NCBI GenBank assembly: GCA_019916065.1
Contig: CM034241.1
Location: 8,841,223-8,905,222 of the forward strand
Origin: Vitellaria paradoxa
Lineage: Eukaryota; Streptophyta; Magnoliopsida; Ericales; Sapotaceae
Length of the DNA: 64,000 nucleotides
Reading direction: 5' to 3'
This document shows, one piece after another, positions 12,338-24,009 of the stretch; the stretch's first letter is position 1; every line of letters begins with the position of its first letter. The notes beneath the pieces are model-generated. The model was not told where the DNA came from, did no database searches, and was given only the letters and a program-made list of their open reading frames with translations. The position numbers were made by a program, and so were the translations under genes.

Positions 12338-13003
12338 TAGTGATGTAAACAAATCGAGTCAGTTCGCAAATCATCCTGAGCACCTTGGATCAAGGCTTGG
12401 GCCACATTGCCCAAGCTATGACCCACCTCGATACCCGACTCACGACCCGGCACCAACTAGGCTCCACTCCACCAAATACCCACACCCTTCCTCTAATCTC
12501 TCTCTCTCTCTCTTCTGCTGCATTTGTAAGTTTTTTATTATTATTATTTTTTGTATCAGGCCTCACCCTATTCAACCCCGCCCGGCCTAACTTAAGCCAC
12601 CACAATAATAATTAAAATTATTTATTTATTAATGATTAATTAATTCAAATTTAATTATTAATAAATTTTATTCATTAAATTATTCTAATCTTATTTATAA
12701 ATTATAAGTTTTTTCTATTTATTCTAATAGAAATTAGTTATTACAATTTACAAAATTAAATGCAATTGAAATTAAAAAAAATTTTTTAGATTAGTTGAAT
12801 AATTATATTATTTTAATTTTTTAATTATGTAAAAATATTTAAAAAATAAGTTAGATTAGGAACGAATTTTCCTGATCTTGACCTAACCTAATCCGATCCA
12901 ACCTGATCCGACCCGGAAGGAAGCCAAGCTGGCCTGGGCAGGCTGGCTTGCATCCGGGTCAGAGCTGGGTCAAGAGCGGGTCCGTCCAACCCGCCCCTCA
13001 CTA
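12338..13003. mobile_element. hAT-like element next to the UBP1 leader
   Basis: The element starts TAGTGATGTAAAC and ends CCGCCCCTCACTA. The flanking 8-mers ATCGTAGA (12330-12337) and GTCGTAAA (13004-13011) match at 6 of 8 positions, as expected for an old hAT 8-bp target duplication. The terminal inverted repeats share TAGTGA and then diverge. Both ends are rich in GACCCG/CGGGTC words, typical of a common plant hAT MITE group, and the middle is AT-rich with a CT tract at 12496-12513. No transposase is present. The element ends about 390 bp before the UBP1 start codon. Confidence 0.58.
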
Positions 13004-13390
13004 GTCGTAAATCATCGGCAAAGAGGCGAACTGCAGAAGTCTCGGTTCTGCAACCGGCTGCACCGAAACGTAACTCTGGTGCTTTATGCGAACTGAATCA
13101 TCCAAACTTGCTCCCTCTATCGTCTATTTTCTGGACTCTCGTCAGTGCTGCTCCTCTTCTTTGTCCCTCTTCTTCGAGGGTTTTTTTTTTTCTTTTTTCT
13201 TTTTTGATTTTCTTTCTTTTTTCCCCCCTTTCTTTCTTTCCGATTTGTTTTCTTTTTCCTTTGTTTCTCTTCCCCGTGCATCAAATCTTAACCCTAATTT
13301 TTGCTGTTCTTCACTAAATAATCCCCGCCTCTCTCTCTATATATATCTCGTTCTCTCTCTACAATATATACACATACATAACATAAAAAG
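13004..13390 (+). promoter_or_regulatory. UBP1 5' leader and proximal promoter
   Basis: This is the only non-transposon sequence between the hAT-like element and the UBP1 start codon. The part from about 13100 is strongly pyrimidine-rich (CTC/TTC runs, TTTTCTTTTT blocks, CTCTCTCTCT near 13330), typical of plant 5' leaders. TATATATATC at about 13339 is TATA-like, but it lies only about 50 bp before the ATG, so a start within 13020-13110 and a long leader seem more likely. The transcription start cannot be fixed from sequence. Confidence 0.55.
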
Positions 13391-16300
13391 ATGCAGCAAC
13401 TGAGGCTGAAGCAGCAACAGGCGTTGATGCAGCAATCTCTTTACCACCCCGGCCTTTTGGCTCCTCCCCAGGTTCGGTTGCCGTACTTGCTTGCAGATAT
13501 TTTATTTTATTCTTTATTGTGTGTTGCATATTTTTTTTTTTTGTATTTTATGAATTTTTATTTTCGTTTGCTTTTATTTTTGTTTCTGATTTGTTTGGGT
13601 TGATAAAACTACTGCATTTTTTTCTTTTTTCATTTTCGTACTCGTTGTGGGGAATCCATAAAGTAAAAGGACTTCGTTTGACTTCCCTTGCTGATAAACA
13701 TTTTCCATTGTTTTGCAAATTCTAGGAGGAGTTATTAAGGATTTGTTTCCAATTTTTAACCTTTTAGACAAAAATGGCGTTCCTTAAACTGGGTGAGAAG
13801 GGAATCATAATGCAAGTGTATAATTAAGAAAAGAAGTTGAAAAAAAGAATGATTAGATATTATGTCAAGGACTGTACCATTTTGTGCTACTTGTTTTCCA
13901 TTCCTAGGAGTCCAATTTAATCATTACTATCTCATATTGTCCTCCAAATTGCATTAAGGTACAATCTCTATTGCCAAAAAATTATTAAAAATAGGAGAGA
14001 GGAAAATTTTTTACCCTTTTTTTGATAATTAATTTTTTTTTTATTCCTTTATTCAAAAGGGCTTTCCTTAAACAATAAACGGTGTTCATGTTCAACCGTG
14101 TAACATAATTATCACTATATTTTACATTCTTACCATAAAAATTGTTTATATATATATATATATATTTGGCATTGTCTACATACATTTAAATGGGATTGAA
14201 CCTTATGATTCACAATTTATTTTGATTAATATACGGAAAAAAGGATTTTGGTTTTACAATTTAAATCTTGGTTTGGACTGGCTTTCCTGCTATTATCCTA
14301 TGCGAGGTATTCAAATTCTGTGATTGGCTTATCTAAATGTGTGCCAAGCCTAGCTGCCTTGGTAACTCCGTGAACTTTTCCCCTGAGGTGTGTTTAGTTT
14401 ATCTCTGAATTTTTGTAGTGGGCGTAGATATTCTTTTCTTGGGCCTTTTTCTCCCTTCTTGTTTCTTTACATTTTTATTTTGCAGATAGAGCCTATCTTG
14501 AGTGGAAATCTGCCTCCTGGGTTTGATTCGAGTTCTTGCCGCAGTGTGTGAGTGCATACAGATAGTTTCATTTTTCTCTCTCTTTTTTGAGTTTTTATTT
14601 CTTTCCTTTGCCTTTATTTTGTTTACTTTTTTTTTTTTTTTTCCAACTTAGTGTAACATGTATCATTTTTGCATGGGAAATTTAGTTGCTGCCTATCTTA
14701 GCATTGTTAATCATGCATATCTGCAATATCCTACTTTGATGCATGATGACGTGCATGGGAATATTTCCACTTTCAATTTCTTTCCCTTTTTTCACCTAGA
14801 TAAGGATGCTTTATGATGTTTCTTTTTCTCAGTTTCATGTATGGTATATGATGGTCATATGTATTCATCTGAAGCGGTATTGTTTTTTTTTTTTTTTGTT
14901 TCAGTTACTCTGGATTATTACTATTTTGAACATTTATTTTCTTTGAGATAATGCAGGTACGTTGGAAATGTCCACCCACAGGTTACAGAACCACTTCTTC
15001 AGGAAGTTTTTTCAAGTACTGGTCCTATTGAAGGATGCAAGCTCATTCGAAAGGAGAAGGTATGGTTTTATCATACAGCTTGTAAGAAACCATTGTATTA
15101 GTGAATGCTTTGGGAAAACATGGATCAGTGATGCACAAGTTCTGCATTGCCATGTTGTCAATATTAAGCCATCTGTTCAAATAGATATTCTTCTTATTCT
15201 GTTTACTGTCCTCGTTGTTAGTTTCCATCTTCTAAGCCTCTTTGTTGTTGTTTCCTTCTGCCTGTCATACAAATAATATGTTGATGCCCTGTTTCATGAT
15301 TTGCAGTCATCCTATGGTTTTGTGGATTACTTCGATCGCAGATCAGCTACTCTTGCAATTGTGACTCTTAATGGGAGGCATCTGTAAGTTGAAATCTCGC
15401 AACTTGCTCTTTGTATATATCACATTTCTATATATTAAATTGTAGTTTGCAGGTTTGGGCAGCCTATTAAAGTTAACTGGGCATATGCAAGTAGTCAGAG
15501 AGAGGACACATCAGGTCTATATATGTCAATTTTCTTTGGAAATTCTTGTGCTAAAATTGCCTTTTCATTTATTTTAAGTTAATTTTTTAATATCTTACCT
15601 CTTACATGTTTTCACATCATATATAGGTCACTTCAGCATTTTTGTTGGTGATCTTAGCCCTGAAGTTACAGATGCTACATTGTTTGCATGCTTCTCTGTT
15701 TATTCTAGCTGCTCGTAAGCTTTGTTTGAATGCTTTTTTTGTTTATGCTCATGGACATTGAGAACAGAGCATATGATGCAGGAATTAACGTTTACCTTGA
15801 TACTAATTTGATCTCTGTATTGGCATTCACAGAGATGCAAGGGTTATGTGGGATCAGAAGACTGGCCGTTCAAGGGGGTTTGGGTTTGTTTCTTTCCGGA
15901 ATCAGATGGTACTATGATATTTTATTTGATGTTTTTGATTCTTTTCCCCCTCTACTTCTTCGTTATATTCTAGTCTTGTTGATCCTTCCCGTCATGACTC
16001 ACTCTTTCATTTTTTCTTTTGGCTAGGATGCTCAAAGTGCAATTAATGATTTGAACGGTGAGAATATCTTTCTTGTAGTTTATCTAAATCCTTGTTTTGT
16101 GCAGAGTGTTTGTTTAGTGTTTTGTTTCTGCATATCATCAGCATATAGGAAATAGAAATAAAATATTACGGGCTAATTTATTTCCACTTGAGTGCTCTAA
16201 TGGGACTTAAAGATGGGCTAAAGGTTAGTAACTTAGTTGCATGAATTGCACTGATTTGTTTACCATTGCAAGCTATTCTATATGAGGGCTCAGGATTGTA

Positions 16301-19300
16301 GGGTGTGCTGCAGATATTTCATTAATTGCATAAATTGCAGTCATTGTTTACCAGTGCAAGCTATTCTATATGAGGCTCAGGGTTGTAGGGTGTGTTGTGG
16401 ATTTTTCATATACATTTATAGTGTCATTCATAAAGTTTTTATACTGCTTGCATCTCCATTTGGTAGATGAAACTAACAATGATCTGTTGAGATCATAGTT
16501 ACTAAAAATTACTACTAGCCTTTTGTATCACATTTTGGCACACGTTCCGGAATATTATAGACAAACGTTTAAATATACTAAATTTGCCAATCTGAAAAGA
16601 TTATATTAATATTATATTTTTATTATTAGAAAAGACCTTTGAGAATAGTGAATTAATAATAAATTGTGTGACAATAACCAGTAGGTTTAAGCTTTTATAG
16701 AAGAATGAGTAAATATTTGTATCAAACGGAAAGTGCACTTAAGTTTTATGAATATACATTGTTTTATTTTCTTAATTATTATTATTTTTTTAAAATAATT
16801 CACTTTTGTATATACCAAAACATTTAATAATATGACAATTCTATGAGAAGTCTACTATCTTTGGACTTCATTTTAGAGTACAAGGATAGCATGTTCCCGT
16901 TTTCATTTCATGTACCAAAATGATCCACGTTCCAAGTAATATTGATCAAGATCCAATGGTGTATTCCAGCAACTAATTAGCCAATCATGATTCACACTTC
17001 AGCTTTATGGTGGTTGTGTGAGTGATCAGCAAGCTTACCTATACTAAGCAGGGATGTGTTAAGGGCTTAGTTGGGGCAATTACCTCCACTAATTTGGAAA
17101 ATTACATCAAGACCTTGTTGATTTTTCTCTCATTTATTTAGAAATATTACTTTGGCTCCATTATTATTAAGCTTTTGCCCCTTTTTCTTTTTTAATTTTG
17201 TCCTCGTTCACCATACAAAATGTTACTTTGCCCCACTAATTAATAAATTCTAGGTCCGTTCCTGAAAGTAAGGTATCTGTGAAGATTCCATAATGTATTC
17301 TGGTACCTAATTAGTCAATCACACTTCAGCTGAAGGGCTGTCATTCTCTGTGAGTGATCAGTAAGCTTACCTACGGTAAGGTATCTGCTATCTGCTGCCT
17401 AGTTGAGTGAAGGTGAACTTTGTTTTCACTTGTAGGCTATTGACTACATTTTATTATATTGCTTCACTTATTGGATTTTGTTATTAGTTCATTTGAGTAT
17501 AAATGAACCAATGTAATTGGAGTTAGGTCGTTAACCAGTATTGGCTCATTTGAGTTTAGCCTTCAATAGTTCCCAATTCGAGCAAGAATTTGTCAATCTA
17601 AGCAGCACAGATATGGACGCTCTGTGCAGATTTGTCATGACACAAACATGCTGATGCATGAATTTTAAAAAATATTAGGAAACAACACGTCAGAGACATC
17701 TTAACAAATAAATATATATTTACTAGTATTGACCCATGCGATGCACGGGAATCATACAATAATTTACATTAATAAAAAAAATAAAAGTTTTGTGAATTAA
17801 CCACATGACAAATTTATATTTAGTCACTAAATATTTTGTGGCTTGTATATAATAAAGTTGCATAATTTAGTAGAATCTTACATTTACATTTTTTATTTGT
17901 GTGAGTTTTAATGAATCGATATAAATAATCAAAGGCAAGATTCTATATGAATGCTAAAACTTATATTTTTATCAAATCTCAACCTGACCCAATCCGGAAA
18001 ATTAAGTTTGGCTTTAGAATATATATTAAATCGCAGACCTATCTAATTATCTGGATTTCTCTTTTTTATTTCAAAGCGTTTGTCAATTTCAATATATGTT
18101 TTTATTTTTAATTATTAACTCATTTTTCAAAATGAACTTGAATTAAAAATATTATTAATCTTAGCTATATTAAAATAATTCTTGATTGTTTTTATATAAA
18201 CAACTCATGTAAAAAAATATTAATATTATTAATCGTATATTGTATGTTGTATTTATAATGTATGCTTCTATTTTTAATTTTTTTAATTATTGACAATTGT
18301 TGAGTCATTTTACAAAAATAACTTGAGTTAAAAATACTATTATTTTTAATTTTATTAAAATATTTTTGATTGATTCTATAAAAATAAGTCAAATTAAAAG
18401 TATAATTAATATTATTAATTGTGCGTCATACAAATTGTTAACATGACCTATTTAAATTTAAATTTTTATAAAAAAAAATTACACCTAGGCCTAATTTATA
18501 TTTAAATATTATTTTTTCTTGATATTTATATTTAAGCATTTTTTGTGTTTTTGAATTTAAAATATACTTAGGAATTGTTATTATGAGATAAATTAGATTT
18601 TTTAAATTTAAGTAACATTAATTAATTTCTAGACGATTTCCTAAATTAATATTTAGACACAAATTTTATAACTATAATGAACTAATAGCAAATGGGTCCA
18701 ACTGTAATGAACCAATAAGCAAATAGGTCAATTTCAAGAATTCATGAGCTTTCACATTAATTGAAATCATATGTCACATTCCTACTGACTTTATAGAGAA
18801 AAGAAAAGGTGAAGTTGTTTTCATCTATCAATGTGGGACCAAAAAAGTAAGTTTTTGTGAATGAATGAGAAGAGAGCATTTAGAGAATGGAGAGTATTAG
18901 GGCATGGCAAGTAGGATTAGAATGAATGAGAAGAAGAGAGAAGAAAACATTATTTTAATTTTAGATATAGATATATATACACACAAAAAAGCATTTATTT
19001 ATTTAAAAAAATTATTTATTCACTTTTATATTAGAAATAAATTTATCTTTTATTTATAAATTTATTTGCATTAAAAAACTTTAAATATGAATTCAAATTT
19101 GCTTTTTTTTTATTATTTAATTTCAAACCTTTTCTTCAAAATTATAATTTGTGGCATTTATTTATTTGTTTATTTATTTATTTACAGTAGAGATATCTCC
19201 ACCTTTGGTGGGAATAATCTCCTAGAGCTCTTGATCCATCTCACCAAAATTAAGAGTCAAGTAATGCCAAGGGTGTTCAACCTGGCGACTTTTACTTCAA

Positions 19301-22300
19301 TTGATAGATATCTTACTAATTTGTATTACTGTATTTGAGCGATGGATGCTTATGTCTTTCAACTCTCTGAAAAGTGTTTGGTTCTAAAACAATTAAAAAA
19401 TAATGATACGTTTAGACGAGTATTTAACACACATTGAGAGAATGTATCAACTAAGAGGGGATATTGAAGGTGAGATGAGGAAGATTTTTTTTTTTTTTTT
19501 TTAATCTAATCCACCAAATTTGAATAAATAGGATGGTGTCATTAAGCATTACCCTGTTAGTTGTTGAACAAGTATATACTTTCTTTCATTCTGGTTCACC
19601 CATTGCTAATTTGAAAGCACTCATGTAAAATTAAAGCTCTTGTGATCTTAAATTTACAGGAAAGTGGCTTGGAACTAAACAAATCCGGTGCAACTGGGCT
19701 ACGAAAGGGTCTGGCGTTAGTGATGAGAAGCAGAATTCGGATGCCAAGAGTGTTGTGGAACTTGCAAACGGCACAACAGGTCTAGATGATTAATGAAATA
19801 ATTTTTCAAAATTATCATGCTAAAAGTAGTTGTATTTATGAAGTAGTAGTTATAAATTTTAACTCATAACTAAGTATGTTTTTGTTAGTTTTCTGTTGTT
19901 TCTTTTATGGACTCCTTGAAATTCACATTTTTATTGTCATTACCATTGCAATTTGTGATCATACTGGTTAGTCGTTTTAAGGTTCACTGTCGAAATTAAG
20001 GCATAGGTAGCACCTGCACGATATTCGAGTCCTTGCATGCTTTGAAATGTTTTAATTTTTACTAATTGGTGCAATCTTTTATTGCTTCCACCATTATCAT
20101 GACCAGTGACCACTAATAGTTTTAATGCACATTGTAGATTTTATGGCATATTTAGTGCAGCCACAATGTCTGAGTCATGGCATGCTTTGGACCATTAATA
20201 TTATGTCTTACATACACACCCATGCTTAATTCTGAAATGAAAATTTAAAATCAATGTATATTTGTGTTTATTGTAGATTGTTCCTTGTTAGAATCATTAT
20301 GGCTTAAAAAATTTTCAATCTTAAACGTGACAAGGTTGGCTTTATTCTTGCGCAGAAGATGGTCAAGAGAGGACTAATGAGGATGCTCCAGAGAATAATC
20401 CCCAGTACACAACTGTTTATGTTGGCAATCTTGCTCCCGAGGTGAGTATTTGCTACACTTGCAAGCTCTTTTATTGTGTGCATATGATGGATACCTTCAA
20501 TTTGTGTTACAAACACGATGCTGAGACAAATAGAAAGTTGCAAATTGTTTAAAATGCTGTCCCACTGGCTGACCAGTAAACTCAGCATGAGCAACTTGTT
20601 TTAGGTTATGTTAAAACTCTAATACCTGTTCAGATGCATGAATGCATATGAGCATGTCCACTCGGGTACACTATGCATAGCACCCCAGCTGCCTTAATAA
20701 CATGCCTAATTGCAGCATCGTGAATTATATGCGCATGGTCACCAATTTTACCTCTTAGCAACTTGGCAGTTCCTTCTCTTAAACAGAAAAGCAAATGCAT
20801 TTTTTCTTTTGCTTATCCCTATGCTTTCATATTGTTACCTACTATTATTTTCTCCCCTAGTCACCTGTAAATGCTTATATACTGGTGGTAATGCCAGTTC
20901 CAAATTAATTTGAACGACTGATCAATTATAATGCTCTCATTTTTAGTGCTTTCTATTGCCGCCTTTCCAAATCTGGTTTATTCAATCATTTGTAGTCACT
21001 TTTTAATGCCCAAACTCAAATGTCCTTAGGCTATTTTTGTAGAACCAGCATTATGAGCAGTATGTTGCAGGTTACTTCAATTGATCTCCATCGGCATTTC
21101 CATGCTCTTGGTGCCGGTGCTATTGAAGATGTCCGTGTGCAGAGAGATAAAGGTTTTGGTTTTGTTAGATATAGCACTCATGCTGAAGCAGCTCAGGCTA
21201 TTCAGATGGGAAATGCCCATTTTCTCTGTGGCAAACCAATCAAGGTAATTTTGTCATATATTGCCCTTCCTAAATGAAAGGATAAATTTGGACTTGGTGG
21301 AACTTTAGATTATTTATTTGTTTTCTTTCCCCTTAAGCCTTTTGAGTCTTGGAATTTTGTCAGAATCCCACCTTAGTGGGTAAAGGGATGCCACTTGCAT
21401 GGATCCCTGGGCCAAGGAGACTCTTATGGGGTATTGGACTCCTGACAATGGTATCAGAGTGGGTCTAGGTGTTCTTGGCCACATGGGAGCTATTTGAGCC
21501 AGTGTTTGTCATCTTGAGATTGGGTGAGGGGTCCTCAGTTGGGCTGAGGGGACTCCCCAGAGGGCCAATTCTAAGTGTATCGTCATGAGATTGAGCCACG
21601 AGAAGCCACTTTTTCAATATTTGTGTGAGGGGGTGCCATTTGCATGGGTTGTGCAATCTACGGGGTTTGACATTTTTAAGAGAAGATCATAATGCTAGGT
21701 TGCCTTTTATTTGAGGACATAACCCTGTTATGTGACGTAATTGGCTTATCCAAATGCCATCTGTTCATATAGTATAATCTGAATATTTTGTTGCTCTTGT
21801 ATCTGCATGACCTGAATAACAGGTTACACTTGGAGCTCTACTATTTTGCTTGCTTGCAGGGTAAGTGTGATGTTTTGAATAAATGGATACTGCGTTGAGA
21901 GTGTAAAATAATAATATATGTGACAAAGTTGCCCCTCTTCCTTCCAAGAAGATGATTTAAGCATTCAGATAGGTAGGGCATTGCTTTGCGTGTTCGTAAT
22001 CAGTTGAAATTACAATGCCATTACATGGAATAATTTATCCTCCTGATCAACTTGAGTTTAGGGTGAGAACAGTTGGAGCATGTAAAGATGCCAGGTTCAA
22101 AGCCTCACTACTAACCCAAATGTCCATAGTTGCACATGTATGATCCTGTTAAAAAATTGTACGGCCACATGCAAGGCAGTGAGTTGGGAGTACAAGTTAA
22201 GATAATAATATTAGTAATAGAGTTGTCGCTTTCTCTAACAACTTTGATTTTTTAGGTGCGATGGTGGCTAATAGTATGTCACCCTTGAATGTCCACTTTG

Positions 22301-22792
22301 TTGCTTTCCAGGGAGTGCATGCTATATTTTAGCATTCAAATTAAACTCCAATGAATACCTTGCATGTATTAAATTTAGAATATGATGAGTTTTAACATTT
22401 GATGACCAAAGTGCATGGTCGGTCACTACTGTATGGGCCTGTTCCATTTGCTCTTTTGTTTTATTAGTTGTTAAAATTTTCAATTTAACCTGTTGTGTAC
22501 TAATGCTTTGAAACTTTGATTTCTGTTGCAGTGCTCTTGGGGCAGCAAGCCTACGCCACCGGGGACTGGGTCTACCCCGTTACCACCGCCAGCAGCTGCT
22601 CCTGTGCCATCCCTTTCCGCTGCTGAACTTATAGCATACCAACGGCAGGTGGCTCTGAGTAGAATGGGAGCACAAGCTCTGATGCATCCCCATGGTCAGC
22701 GTATTGGTGCTGCTGGAAGCAGTCAAGCAATCTATGATGGTGGTGCGTATTCGGGCATTGCTTCAACTCAGCCACCTATGTACTACCAGTAA
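13391..22792 (+). CDS. UBP1: Oligouridylate-binding protein 1 (UBP1, TIA-1-like), 12 exons
   Basis: Nuclear RNA-binding protein with three RRMs that binds U-rich RNA; plant UBP1 proteins act in pre-mRNA processing, mRNA stability and stress granules. Exons: 13391-13471, 14486-14547, 14957-15059, 15307-15383, 15453-15514, 15627-15714, 15833-15908, 16027-16057, 19660-19779, 20356-20441, 21071-21244, 22532-22792. All introns are GT..AG and the phases join to an open 406-residue protein, the usual UBP1 length. The N-terminus is glutamine-rich ([20 protein letters not shown]). RRM1 has RNP2 VYVGNV (48-53) and RNP1 SSYGFVDY (83-90). RRM2 has IFVGDL (133-138) and RGFGFVSF (172-179). RRM3 has VYVGNL (254-259) and KGFGFVRY (289-296). 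A proline/alanine-rich tail ends in PPMYYQ. Intron 8 (3.6 kb) holds a Helitron and intron 11 a TRIM-like fragment. No disabling change is seen. Which UBP1 paralogue (A, B or C type) it is cannot be decided here. Confidence 0.96.
16239..16413 (+). repeat. 89-bp tandem duplication in UBP1 intron 8
   Basis: Two adjacent units start at 16239 (GCATGAATTGCACTGATT) and 16328 (GCATAAATTGCAGTCATT). They share TGCAAGCTATTCTATATGAG and GTAGGGTGTG. Divergence is modest. No coding role is apparent. Confidence 0.75.
16940..17395 (+). repeat. Diverged direct repeat in UBP1 intron 8
   Basis: Blocks at about 16946-17045 and 17271-17375 share, in order, TGTATTC, CTAATTAG.CAATCA, CACTTCAGCT, GTGAGTGATCAG and AAGCTTACCTA. 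They are separated by about 225 bp of unrelated sequence, so this is an interrupted duplication of about 100 bp. Confidence 0.6.
17723..18971 (-). mobile_element. Non-autonomous Helitron in UBP1 intron 8
   Basis: Read on the - strand it begins TCTATATCTAAAATT and ends with a short hairpin CCCGTGCATCGCATGGG, six bases (TCAATA), then CTAG. A 5' TC, a GC-rich 3' hairpin a few bases from a CTAG/CTRR end, and insertion between A and T are the defining marks of Helitrons: the base before the TC is A and the base after CTAG is T. There is no target duplication, as expected. The interior (1.25 kb) is AT-rich and carries no Rep/helicase, so it would depend on an autonomous relative. The hairpin arms have one mismatch. 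It lies wholly within intron 8, over 650 bp from the next exon. Confidence 0.72.
21358..21672 (+). mobile_element. TRIM-like LTR fragment in UBP1 intron 11
   Basis: A possible 90-bp LTR (21358-21447) runs from TGTCAGAATCCCACC to GGACTCCTGACA, with TGTCA/TGACA inverted ends. One base later comes TGGTATCAGAGT (21449-21460), an almost exact primer-binding site for initiator-tRNA-Met priming. About 160 bp further on, GGGGGTGCCATTTGCATGG (21630) echoes GGGATGCCACTTGCATGG (21376) of the first LTR, and GGTTTGACA ends at 21672. This fits a TRIM-size element with a short or truncated second LTR. Flanks (AATTT, TTTTT) do not prove a duplication. Confidence 0.45.
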
Positions 22793-23320
22793 TAAAAAAA
22801 TACATAGAATTTGATGTTACAGAGACCTGGAGAGTGGATGTAGAACGCATTTGTTGCCTCCCCCTGGTTAGTTTTCTTTTTTACCTGCCCTTTTATATCT
22901 CCCCCATCTATACCTTTAGTGTGCAAGGATATGGAGTATATATCATCTATAAGTGGGGATGACTGCAGCAAACCTCTGTCTAATATCCACAGCTTGTGTG
23001 TGGAATGGGTGAACTGACTTTAATTTAGGGGGGTTCCAGTATTTGACTTTGAAGCTGGTATTGTCATGAGGTTATCTTTCTCTGTTTCATGGCTATGTTG
23101 TTTTAGAGCAAACAGTTTTAGATATTTGGTTTTCTTCAGGGACATGGGTGTATAATGATGGCAAGTTGGCCTTTCTTCCTTTGGCCCTCTGGTGCTTGTA
23201 GTAGTTGTATGTTATTAAGGTATGGTTTCATTAATTTCTGCTTGTGCTTTGCTGGTGCTACTTGAAGCATATTTTGAGATTATCTTATGTTGTGTTTGTA
23301 TTTATGGATTTTCTATTAAT
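22793..23320 (+). other. UBP1 3' untranslated region and downstream flank
   Basis: The sequence after the TAA stop (22790-22792) is moderately GC-balanced and T-rich, with AATAAA-like words just after the stop and several TGTA/TTTGTA motifs between 22900 and 23320 that could guide polyadenylation. The cleavage site cannot be placed. No other gene is seen. Confidence 0.45.
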
Positions 23321-23425
23321 CATTTAAATATAACTGTTTAAATATAATTTTGTTAGTTCAAATGGGTATTATGGATCTGAAATCGCTAGGTGTCTTATTT
23401 ATTTATTTTGGTTTTTTTTTTATTT

Positions 23426-23451
23426 GGGGGGGGGGGGGTGTGTGTGGGGGG
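23426..23451 (+). repeat. G-run microsatellite
   Basis: A run of 13 G residues (23426-23438) is followed by TGTGTGT and then six more Gs. The + strand could form a G-quadruplex. It lies about 630 bp after the UBP1 stop codon. Confidence 0.8.
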
Positions 23452-23499
23452 TTTAGTAATTTGCGTCTATCAAGTCTATGTGGGGAGCCAATTCTTATG

Positions 23500-23780
23500 A
23501 TCCTTGTCAGTCATCAGCTGATATCTTTTAGGGTTCGTTTGACAGCAAAATTTTTAGGTTTTTTGGGTAAATATTTGGCAATAGTTGCTGGCATGACTTT
23601 TTATGCGTTTGATAAAAATTTAAAATTTTTGGCAAATTTTAGTATTTTTTGACGATTTGGTCAAAAAAATTCAGGAATTTTTAAATATTATTGTCGGTTT
23701 GGTAAAAAGAAAAAAAAAAATTCAAACTTGGTACTTTTGACACCTTAGTCAAATACTTTAGAGTGCAAGCTTGAAATTAT
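23500..23780. mobile_element. Possible hAT/Tourist-like MITE remnant
   Basis: GGGTTCGTTTGACAGCAAAA at 23531 resembles the GGGTCCGTTTGGC ends of many plant MITEs, and TTTGG/TTGGCAA words recur through the stretch. A clean right terminus and target duplication were not found. Confidence 0.25.
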
Positions 23781-24009
23781 TATTCTGTTCAATGATTAGC
23801 CAATTATAAAAATAAACTTACATTTTATACCATTCAATTTCAATGAAATCTTTGCTAATAATACTAAAGTTTTGGAAAATGAAAGAACATGCATGAGAAA
23901 AAATTTATCCACTTAATCCATTAGCAATTCAAGAATTGGAAGAGGGATAATATACTTAGCTTCACGGCAGGAAAATAACTCATCATAATTGAAAATTATT
24001 AACCAAAGG

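Noticed and set aside
12327..12615. Overlapping frames in both directions
   Set aside because: They fall in the GC-rich end of the hAT-like element and have no known domain.
13086..13603. Three overlapping frames around the start of UBP1
   Set aside because: They are by-products of the pyrimidine-rich leader and of intron 1 read through the GT at 13472.
14962..16026. Frames at 14962-15276 and 15730-16026
   Set aside because: They run through verified exon-intron borders of UBP1 in other frames or into introns.
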